This document shows positions 9,250 to 17,535 of a stretch of 64,000 nt of DNA, in pieces. The notes beneath the pieces are model-generated. The model ran no database searches. It saw nothing but the letters and a program-made list of their open reading frames with translations, and was not told the origin of the DNA. Source of the stretch: Gammaproteobacteria bacterium HGW-Gammaproteobacteria-13 (lineage in GTDB: Bacteria; Pseudomonadota; Gammaproteobacteria; Pseudomonadales; Pseudomonadaceae). Position 1 is the first letter of the stretch, and the number at the start of each line of letters is the position of its first letter. A program made the translations under genes and the position numbers. The stretch lies in NCBI GenBank assembly GCA_002840155.1, contig PGZH01000011.1:296500-360499 (forward strand), written 5' to 3'.

Positions 9250-9384
9250 TCAGTTGCCGCGTTTCACTGCTTGCGGTTCGCCGAGGGGGCGATATTCGTC
9301 ATCGTTGAACTTGTAATTGCCGCTGCAGGCGGTGAGGCATAGAGCCAGGGCGAGCAGGGTGGTTGGCCAGAGACGTTTCAGCAT
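9250..9384 (-). CDS. 44-aa lipoprotein next to the T6SS fha gene
   Basis: Read directly from the minus strand: an ATG at 9384 preceded by AAGGAG (7-8 nt spacing) and a stop at 9250-9252. The product is 44 aa, with a short hydrophobic signal ending in the lipobox LTAC (lipidated Cys20). The mature part is about 24 residues, polar, with a DDEY segment. It lies 19 nt upstream of fha in the same direction, so it is probably co-transcribed with the fha-tssJKLM block. I recall similar very small lipoproteins at this place in other pseudomonad T6SS loci but know of no assigned function. Confidence 0.8.
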   Translation of the reverse strand: MLKRLWPTTLLALALCLTACSGNYKFNDDEYRPLGEPQAVKRGN

Positions 9385-9438
9385 TAGGTGCTCCTTGTAT
9401 TTGTGAGGCAGAACATGAGCAGTGGTTGGGTAATCAAT

Positions 9439-10176
9439 TCAGAGCGCCGTATGCAGTGGCAGCAGGTCGCGATCTGCAAGGCTGACTTCGATGGCGTTGG
9501 CCGCCTCAACATGTGCTGGGTTGCGTACGTCGAAGACCGCATCGCAAACGCTGGCGATCAGCGTGCCCAGCTGTGTTTCTGCGTACGAGACAGGGAAGAT
9601 GCCGGCGCTATCCGGGAGTGCGTCTTCTGCAATGATTTTCGGTAAGTACAGAATCCAGCCAGCCCCCAGGCGGTCCTTGAAGGCCTGGTGCATGGCGAAA
9701 TAGCGGGCAGGCCCAATGGAGGCCATGCTCACAGGCCAGGGCCATGTGCTGATCAGCTCACGTAGTAGTTCAATCAGCGCCTCAAGCCGATCAAGGCTAG
9801 GCAGTGATTTAGTCTGCAATGTCAGGGTGCAAGGTGAGCCGGATAAGGTCGAGAGGGTCAGGTCGAAAGCAGCGGCGCCCTCTTTCTCCCGCCCGCTCCA
9901 GACGCCCAGGCTGCGCCAGTTACCTACCAGTGCATCGGGTGAGTCTTTTTCGGCCTGTAAGGCGGCGTCTAACAGTGCTTGGGAGGCGCCGCTTGGCTCG
10001 AATGCTTGCAGGGCTATTGACGCCTGTGGCGTATTCGCTGGTGGATACCACTGATGCGCTGGCAATCCATAACGTTTCAGCAGTTGCGTCACCTGCCAAA
10101 GGGCATCGGCATGCTCCTGGGCAGTGGGTAGTGAGGTAGTCAGGCGAAAAGCCAGCGATAGGTTGATACTGCTCAT
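9439..10176 (-). CDS. Imm52-family immunity protein (TsiT-like)
   Basis: This 245-aa cytoplasmic protein has no signal peptide. It matches my recollection of the Imm52 family through its start (MSSINLSLAFRL), the central GVWSGRE...FDLTLSTLSG region and the tail ANAIEVSLADRDLLP. Imm52 proteins such as P. aeruginosa TsiT neutralise T6SS nuclease effectors of the Tox-REase-5 type. The ATG at 10176 is chosen because it aligns with the family N-terminus and overlaps the upstream ORF stop as ATGA. A longer in-frame start at 10269 is unlikely. No Tox-REase-5 effector is encoded next to it, so it appears orphaned. Confidence 0.8.
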   Translation of the reverse strand: MSSINLSLAFRLTTSLPTAQEHADALWQVTQLLKRYGLPAHQWYPPANTPQASIALQAFEPSGASQALLDAALQAEKDSPDALVGNWRSLGVWSGREKEGAAAFDLTLSTLSGSPCTLTLQTKSLPSLDRLEALIELLRELISTWPWPVSMASIGPARYFAMHQAFKDRLGAGWILYLPKIIAEDALPDSAGIFPVSYAETQLGTLIASVCDAVFDVRNPAHVEAANAIEVSLADRDLLPLHTAL

Positions 10177-10481
10177 GGCTGCAAGAAGGTCCGAATAATG
10201 GGGGCGAAAACCCGGAAACGACTGTTGAACCGGGCCCTCAGGACAGCTAAAGCTTTTTGACAGGCGCACGTAAAAGCCGCTGGCCCTGTATAGGGCTGGC
10301 GAGTGAGCACAGGTCGAGTGGGGTTGTCGCTGGGCATAGGCTTCCTGCCTGTCAGGTGTACATTCCGTGTCAAATGGCGGCTATTTTCAGGGAGCCAGCT
10401 TGGCCTGTCGTTGACGTTGTCCACGCTATGAGCAGTGTTTGAACCCAAAGGCGAAATGAACAAAAACCAGAGCGCGTACAT
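10173..10481 (-). CDS. unassigned 102-aa ORF between the two immunity types
   Basis: The ORF starts with an ATG placed exactly as the start of the second DUF2931 gene is (the same TAAGCC or GTAC-ATG context just past a DUF2931 stop). It ends in an ATGA overlap with the Imm52 gene, so it fills the operon slot between them. The N-terminus (MYALWFLFIS) is hydrophobic but lacks a lipobox Cys. The rest is basic and Pro/Arg-rich, without a recognised domain. It may be the degenerate remainder of a third DUF2931 copy, a lost effector, or non-coding. The real translation start is uncertain. Confidence 0.35.
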   Translation of the reverse strand: MYALWFLFISPLGSNTAHSVDNVNDRPSWLPENSRHLTRNVHLTGRKPMPSDNPTRPVLTRQPYTGPAAFTCACQKALAVLRARFNSRFRVFAPIIRTFLQP

Positions 10482-10618
10482 GGCTTACCAGCTTCCATAG
10501 GGAATGCCGAACTTCTTGATATAGGCTTCTGCTTCTGGGCTGGGAGGGTAAGCATATTGGCCATTATTGTTCCCCATATCGGGGCCATCTTTACTGATCT
10601 TCCCTTCAAAACGGCCGA
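10479..10618 (-). repeat. 3' repeat of the DUF2931 tandem duplication, copy 1
   Basis: About 140 bp covering the 3' end of the second DUF2931 gene plus the following start codon. It matches the interval 645 bp away with only a handful of substitutions, whereas the upstream parts of the two genes have diverged. This points to tandem duplication followed by local homogenisation. Confidence 0.85.
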
Positions 10619-11126
10619 GTTCGATGGACTTCAGGCAGCCACCGGTCAACCAAACCTTGGCGATGCCGCCGGGAGCTAGAATGATGTCGAAGGTACTTAG
10701 GTACGCAATCTTTGTGGGTCTAGGCTCCTTGCGTGAGCAGTCTGCGACTTCCTGAGGTTTGAGCATCTCTTCTCGCACCCACAGCGGAATATTGATGCGT
10801 ACGTTGTAGGTCTGCGGCTCAGCCAGCGATTGCCAACGCACAAAGATAAACTCCGGCAAATCGACCCCAGAAATTGACTTCCCCCCTCCTCCTCCTACCC
10901 TTTTTGGCCAGCCCACAGGGTTGCCTGTATAAGATACCCTGCCGCTATGCACGCGCTCGAACACCAAGCCGCGGCGATCAATGACATCCACGCTTTCTAC
11001 CCAGACCTCCATGTGACTGGGGGCACCCAGGCCGATATTCCAACTGCTATACGGCAGATCTGGCCGTCCCTGACAGTTGGTACAGCCAGTGAGAGTTAGG
11101 GCTATTAAAATCCAGAGCGGTTTCAT
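10485..11126 (-). CDS. DUF2931 lipoprotein, second tandem copy (putative Tle1 immunity)
   Basis: The 213-aa product carries a lipoprotein signal (MKPLWILIALTLTGC, lipobox LTGC) and is expected to be periplasmic and membrane-anchored. Its body is DUF2931-like: a central DLPEFIFVRWQSL...PQTYNVRINIP block and a conserved tail from GRFEGKIS to the end. DUF2931 lipoproteins accompany DUF2235 (Tle1-type) lipase effectors, so immunity to the adjacent VgrG-lipase is inferred. The last 43 residues are identical to those of the upstream copy, while the middle differs. It starts 3 nt after that copy. Confidence 0.82.
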   Translation of the reverse strand: MKPLWILIALTLTGCTNCQGRPDLPYSSWNIGLGAPSHMEVWVESVDVIDRRGLVFERVHSGRVSYTGNPVGWPKRVGGGGGKSISGVDLPEFIFVRWQSLAEPQTYNVRINIPLWVREEMLKPQEVADCSRKEPRPTKIAYLSTFDIILAPGGIAKVWLTGGCLKSIELGRFEGKISKDGPDMGNNNGQYAYPPSPEAEAYIKKFGIPYGSW

Positions 11127-11263
11127 GGCTTACCAGCTTCCATAAGGAATGCCGAACTTCTTGATATAGGCTTCTGCTTCTGGGCTGGGAGGGTAGGCAT
11201 ATTGGCCATTGTTGTTCCCCATATCGGGGCCATCTTTACTGATCTTTCCTTCAAAGCGGCCGA
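11124..11263 (-). repeat. 3' repeat of the DUF2931 tandem duplication, copy 2
   Basis: Partner of the repeat at 10479-10618. It contains the 3' end of the first DUF2931 gene and the ATG of the second. Differences are scattered and mostly silent, so the encoded 43-residue tails stay identical. Confidence 0.85.
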
Positions 11264-11801
11264 TCTCTACTGGATCCAGGCAAGGGCCTTGCAACCATAC
11301 TTTGGCAATACCACCGGGGGCTAAGCCGATGGTTATGTGATCGCTATAGCCAAAGCTGGGTAGATTCTTGCCCCAGTCGCTTTTCCACCGACAGACAGGT
11401 TGTTCTTTGGTGACCATCCGTTGTCGTACCCACTGGGGAATATTGATCCGGACGTTGTAGGTTTGCGGTTCAATCAAGGATTGCCAGCGCACAAAGATGA
11501 ATTCGGGCAGATCAATACCCGGCATGCCTTTTGATTTACCTGCACCCACACGCTCGAGTGATGGCCAAGCAGGATTTCCAGCATTGTTTGCTGGGCTTCT
11601 CATCGCCACGTTGCCGCCATGGACGCGCTCGAATACCAGGCCGCGTTGATCAATGACATCCACGCTTTCCACCCAGGCTTCCATATAGTTGGGAGCAAGT
11701 AGCCCGATACTCCAAGCGTCATAGGGCAGCTTGGGTTGACCACTGGCGCAGCCGCTTAGGAAAAGCGCGGTCAGCCATAACAGCATTGCTGGCAGTTTCA
11801 T
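11130..11801 (-). CDS. DUF2931 lipoprotein, first copy (putative Tle1 immunity)
   Basis: A 223-aa lipoprotein with signal MKLPAMLLWLTALFLSGC (lipobox LSGC) followed by a DUF2931-type periplasmic domain. Its ATG overlaps the vgrG-lipase stop by 4 nt, the arrangement expected of a cognate immunity gene. A phospholipase acting in the periplasm would be blocked there by an exported lipoprotein. Compared with the second copy it has an insertion around residues 68-85 and another near 140-150. Immunity is inferred from family and position. Confidence 0.86.
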   Translation of the reverse strand: MKLPAMLLWLTALFLSGCASGQPKLPYDAWSIGLLAPNYMEAWVESVDVIDQRGLVFERVHGGNVAMRSPANNAGNPAWPSLERVGAGKSKGMPGIDLPEFIFVRWQSLIEPQTYNVRINIPQWVRQRMVTKEQPVCRWKSDWGKNLPSFGYSDHITIGLAPGGIAKVWLQGPCLDPVEIGRFEGKISKDGPDMGNNNGQYAYPPSPEAEAYIKKFGIPYGSW

Positions 11802-14800
11802 TCTGGATAGCCTTTTTGCGGTTTATTGGAATAGACCGCACGGCGGTTTTCCGCGGGCTTGTTGATTAGCAGACCTTTGCTTGGCGTCCAGTGTGCGGAC
11901 AGATGGATATAGCGGGCGTGCAGATGACGTTCTTCTTCAGTAGATAAGCGTTCCATTGCGCCTTGAGCGTGGGCCATTATTTTTTCCGCAATAGCTTGCA
12001 AGTCATCAGGAATGGCAACTGTGCTGGTATTGGGAACTGGTTTGAAAGGAACCCCATTTTGCGCAGCCAACTCACGCATAACGCGTAGATAGACTCGCGA
12101 TAGCTCACCCCGCACTGTGCGGGTGATGGCCGCTGCAATCATAGCCCTTTGGGTTTGCGAGTTTTCGTTGGCGCGGCCGGGTACTGTAATGAACCATTTA
12201 GCGGGTTTAATTTCGCCCTCTCCGGGCAGGCCGCGTTGCTCCATCAAGCCAATAGCTTCTTGGGTTTCCCGCCAGGCCCGGCTGCGCTCCAGCGGCTGGG
12301 CAGGAGTTACCAGGGTTGCGCGTGGGCGGCTGATCAGCAGCTTTTCGGTCATGCTGTTGCGGTAACCACCGCCTATATCGGAGTGCACCCCAGGTAGGCT
12401 TATTTCCTGATGCTGCGGTGCCACGCTGTTGAGCGCAAAGTTAAGGCGCATTTCATCACGGGCAGCCAGTTGTACAACCTTGCGCGCACAACCGGCGGGC
12501 AGGTACAGGTTTACCCCTGGGTTGTATTCGTTGGCCGGACTCAGGTCGCCGCGCGCCGGGTTAACAATCGCGGCCACCGTATCGAACAGGCCGATAAAGT
12601 TGATGCTGGTGCGTTCTTCCCAGTTGAATCCTGCTACAACGCCAGGGGTCTGGGGGTTGAGTATGGTGGCTAGCAGGCCACCGCTAGGCTTGAGCAACTC
12701 GTTGGCAAAATGGCGGGCGGCTGCGGCACCCCGGCTGAACCCGAAGATATCGAACTCAATATTGCGAATTTGCAGGTCGGGGTTGTTGCTTACGATGTCC
12801 AGCAGTTTTTGTTGAATTTTTTCAGGGCTTTGCTCTACTCGAGCGACTACGCCTGTATCACCTAGGCCAGTACCTTGGCTGATAAGTGAGTCAGATTCGG
12901 TACTACTGGTACCTATACCTTCTAGATAGATACTCAGATAAGCGGATTTGGCCTCAGCGGGTAAGGCCTCTTCACTGTCATCCTGATAAAGCTCATAAAG
13001 CAACGCCACATTACTGGCGCCATTGCCATAGCTGCTATCCGGGGTTTTCTCGAATACACCCGCCGCATTGTTGTCGCGATAACCATGAATTGCGCAGTAG
13101 TTGATGGTCTCCCGCAATGCAGGTTCATCCAGCAGTTGTAGGTCGTCACGACGGCACTGTTCGGTGACAGCGGAGTTCGCCAGGTTATTGCCGGTGCCAT
13201 CAAAGAACACGCCGATACGCAGGGTAATGCCTACGGGCGTTTCTTCTTCCAGCTCCTCTTCTTCCTCTTCCTCCTCCAGCGTATCGACCAGCTTAAGTGG
13301 TTTCGGTGGTGGTACTAAGGTGTTGGCAGCGGGGCCTTTAAGCAGGTCACCTGCCAGGGCTATCGCTGCAGCAGCAGGGGTGATGGCGGGCAATATGTTG
13401 ATCCCCGAACCCTTACCCGGCGTACCCCCCGAATTGATCTTGATCGTCGCGCCGCTGAGCGTGACGCCGCCCGGATCAAGCTTGAGAAAGCTGCCACCGC
13501 CGCTGGCGGTGAGTTCCATGCCGGCGTCGATCACCACTTTGTTGCCGGCGTAGTAGTGGATTTCGTTGCCGGCCTCGACGAACTGGCCGACGCCGACTTT
13601 CACATGCTGGGTCGCGCCGACGGTGAGGTGGTCGTTGCTGCGCGCTTCCACTTTGCGGTCGGCGTGGGTGGTGCGGTGTTCTTCGGTGAGAAACTGGCTG
13701 TAGCTGTTGGCTTCGACCGTGTCGTGGCGTTCGTGGCCGATGCGGATTTTCTGGTCGTGCTCGATGTTTTCGTCCCAGTCGCGCTGGGCGTGCAGGTAGA
13801 TCTGTTCGGCGCCTTTTTTGTCTTCGATGCGCAGCTCGTTGTAGCCGCCACCGCCTGGGCTGCTCAGGGTTTTGAACAGGCTGCGGGTTTTGTTCGCTGG
13901 CAGCGCGTAGGGCACGACGTGGGCGGCGTGGTACAGGCAACCGGTAACCAGCGGCTGATCGGGATCACCTTCGAGGAAGGTCACCAGCACTTCCATGCCG
14001 ATGCGCGGGATGGCGATAGCGCCGTAGCCATCGCCGGCCCAGCTGGAGGAAACGCGCAACCAGCAGCTGGTCTTATCGTCTGCCTGGCCTTCGCGGTCCC
14101 AGTGAAACTGCACTTTGACCCGACCGTATTGGTCGCAGTGGATCTCTTCACCCGCGGGGCCGGTGACCACGGCAGTCTGGCTGCCGAGCACCTTGGGTTT
14201 CGGGTGCTTCAGTGCTGGGCGATGCAGCACATCCCAGGGTGTGGCGCTAAAGCGGTTGCGGTAACCCTGCTGGAAGCCGTCACTGACCTGGGTGTGGCTG
14301 GTGACGGACTCTTCCAGCACCTGCGGCTGTTTGCCTTCATGGCTGATTTCCGTCAGCAGCCAGAGCTGGTTCCAGTCATCACGCGGATGCGCGCTGAGGT
14401 TGAGGAAGTGGCCGCTGACCAGCAGTGGCTGATCGCTTTCACCGCTGGCCAATTCGTAGTCGCTGCGGTGGCGTTCCAGGTTGCGCTTGGCCAGGTGCTT
14501 GCCGCGCTCGCGCTCGACAAAACGACCGGGGTAGTCGTAGTCCTCAAGGTCGGGCTGGAACTCGCTGTTGAAGGCGGCTTCCATTAGCAATTTGGGCTTT
14601 TCGAAGTTGTAGTCGCGGCGGGTGACGCGGTTGCTGCGGGTTTCCAGGCGCAGGGCGAAGCGCTTGATCACTGGCTCGTCGGCAACCAGGCCGCTGTCCT
14701 GCTGGTACGCGGTGGGCGCCAGCTTGGGGAACACCGTCTGATCATCGCCGAAGACCAGCACATGGCCTTGTTCGCTGTGCTGGAAGTGGTAGTGAATGCC

Positions 14801-15910
14801 TTCTTCCTCGCACAGGCGCTGAATAAAGTGCAGGTCGCTTTCGTCGTACTGCACGCAGTATTCGCGCGTCGGGTAGACGCTGGGGCCGAACTGAAATTTG
14901 TAGGCATTGCTCTGAATGCCGTGCTCTTCGAGCACCTGGCTGATGATTTTTTCCACGCTCAGGTGCTGGAAAATCCGCTGATTGAAGCTGTGCGCCAGGT
15001 ACGCCAGTTGCGGGCGCAGGGTGATGTGGTAACGGGTCATGCGCTTGCCGGAATCACCCTGGGCGACGCGGTAGACCAGGCCATGCACCCCTCCGCCGTC
15101 TTGGGTAAAGGCAAGAAATGCAGGTTGGTGCAGCAGGCTTTCCAGATCGAGATCGGGGCGCTCGCTGATCAGCTCCAACTCGAACACGAACGGCTGGCTG
15201 ATGGCTTCACGGCCGGTAAATTCGAGCACCTGCAGATCGTGGCTGAGGCCATCAATCGCCAGGGTGAAGCGGTTAGGCGCCAGGCTTGTGGCAAGGTTGG
15301 CGGCGTTGCCAGTCAAGGCGCGAACGACTGCAGAGGCTGATACCGCACTGCTTCCGGAGTTGGAGGCGACCGCTGCAACCGATGTTGGCGGCGTCACGGC
15401 CGGAGCAATATGCGTTTCGGGCTTGGGGTGAAAGAGAAAATTACGGCAAAACACACAGTGGATCTCGTCGTACTGCAGGCCGTTCTTGCTCAATTCATTG
15501 AAAACATCGCTCAGGGCAATGGTGCTGTTCTGCAGTAGCAGAGTCGGGGTTTTGCGGTTGCGCACGGTGAGGATGTCGACCCCTTCGAGCTTGGCACCAT
15601 AGGCAATGCTCGAGTACTGGTCGTCGCTGTATTTGGAAACCAAATAGTTGCGGGTGGTCGTACCCGGCCCCTTGCGCTCGTGCACCTCAACTTCGCCGCG
15701 CATCACATTGCCCAGCCCAGGGTCTTGCAGGGTCTTGCCATCCGGTCCGTAGAACACCAGCGAGCTGTTAGCAGGCACGGACAGGTGCATGCCTGGCACA
15801 TAGGCACCGTGGCTGGTGATGATCAATTTCTTGCTCGGTTGTCCTGGCGCTTTTTGGAACAGGTAGAAGTGTTCGCCAAGCGCAGTTGCATTCGCTGGAG
15901 TAGGTTTCAC
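11798..15910 (-). CDS. vgrG: VgrG spike with N-terminal Stv-like domain and C-terminal Tle1-type lipase
   Basis: A 1370-aa evolved VgrG. Residues 1-170 form an extra N-terminal domain (LIITSHGAYVPG, then LVFYGPDG) that resembles, from memory, the Stv putative-adhesin domain. An Ala/Ser-rich linker (about 170-210) follows. The gp27-like spike base starts near 215, then come the gp5 OB-fold (DQYGRVKVQFHWD) and the needle repeats. A run of acidic residues (about 880-892) leads into a DUF2235 alpha/beta-hydrolase (about 893-1370). That domain carries FFDGTGNN, a GFSRG nucleophile elbow with S1059, a downstream Asp in GLFDT and a His in PGVHSDIGGG, so it should be a phospholipase (Tle1 type). The start is GTG with TAGGAG 8 nt upstream, overlapping the stop of a small leader ORF. 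Immunity candidates follow directly. Confidence 0.93.
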   Translation of the reverse strand: MKPTPANATALGEHFYLFQKAPGQPSKKLIITSHGAYVPGMHLSVPANSSLVFYGPDGKTLQDPGLGNVMRGEVEVHERKGPGTTTRNYLVSKYSDDQYSSIAYGAKLEGVDILTVRNRKTPTLLLQNSTIALSDVFNELSKNGLQYDEIHCVFCRNFLFHPKPETHIAPAVTPPTSVAAVASNSGSSAVSASAVVRALTGNAANLATSLAPNRFTLAIDGLSHDLQVLEFTGREAISQPFVFELELISERPDLDLESLLHQPAFLAFTQDGGGVHGLVYRVAQGDSGKRMTRYHITLRPQLAYLAHSFNQRIFQHLSVEKIISQVLEEHGIQSNAYKFQFGPSVYPTREYCVQYDESDLHFIQRLCEEEGIHYHFQHSEQGHVLVFGDDQTVFPKLAPTAYQQDSGLVADEPVIKRFALRLETRSNRVTRRDYNFEKPKLLMEAAFNSEFQPDLEDYDYPGRFVERERGKHLAKRNLERHRSDYELASGESDQPLLVSGHFLNLSAHPRDDWNQLWLLTEISHEGKQPQVLEESVTSHTQVSDGFQQGYRNRFSATPWDVLHRPALKHPKPKVLGSQTAVVTGPAGEEIHCDQYGRVKVQFHWDREGQADDKTSCWLRVSSSWAGDGYGAIAIPRIGMEVLVTFLEGDPDQPLVTGCLYHAAHVVPYALPANKTRSLFKTLSSPGGGGYNELRIEDKKGAEQIYLHAQRDWDENIEHDQKIRIGHERHDTVEANSYSQFLTEEHRTTHADRKVEARSNDHLTVGATQHVKVGVGQFVEAGNEIHYYAGNKVVIDAGMELTASGGGSFLKLDPGGVTLSGATIKINSGGTPGKGSGINILPAITPAAAAIALAGDLLKGPAANTLVPPPKPLKLVDTLEEEEEEEELEEETPVGITLRIGVFFDGTGNNLANSAVTEQCRRDDLQLLDEPALRETINYCAIHGYRDNNAAGVFEKTPDSSYGNGASNVALLYELYQDDSEEALPAEAKSAYLSIYLEGIGTSSTESDSLISQGTGLGDTGVVARVEQSPEKIQQKLLDIVSNNPDLQIRNIEFDIFGFSRGAAAARHFANELLKPSGGLLATILNPQTPGVVAGFNWEERTSINFIGLFDTVAAIVNPARGDLSPANEYNPGVNLYLPAGCARKVVQLAARDEMRLNFALNSVAPQHQEISLPGVHSDIGGGYRNSMTEKLLISRPRATLVTPAQPLERSRAWRETQEAIGLMEQRGLPGEGEIKPAKWFITVPGRANENSQTQRAMIAAAITRTVRGELSRVYLRVMRELAAQNGVPFKPVPNTSTVAIPDDLQAIAEKIMAHAQGAMERLSTEEERHLHARYIHLSAHWTPSKGLLINKPAENRRAVYSNKPQKGYPE

Positions 15911-15996
15911 GCGAAGACTCCTACATGGCCACGTTGCGGCTGGACAAGCACAGCGCTGAGGGGATTGACGTAACTCTGATTGGCGGCGTTGAACAT
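15907..15996 (-). CDS. 29-aa leader ORF translationally coupled to vgrG
   Basis: On the minus strand an ATG at 15996 has a strong AAGGAG 7 nt upstream and opens a 29-codon frame (starting MFNAANQSYVNPLS). It ends in TGA overlapping the vgrG GTG start (GTGA). The position, strong ribosome binding site and overlap suggest real translation feeding ribosomes into vgrG. No known family is recognised. It could also be the remnant N-terminus of a lost gene. Confidence 0.5.
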   Translation of the reverse strand: MFNAANQSYVNPLSAVLVQPQRGHVGVFA

Positions 15997-16013
15997 GCTC
16001 TTCTCCTTAAGCC

Positions 16014-17525
<1,512 letters not shown>

Positions 17526-17535
17526 CAGCGACACG

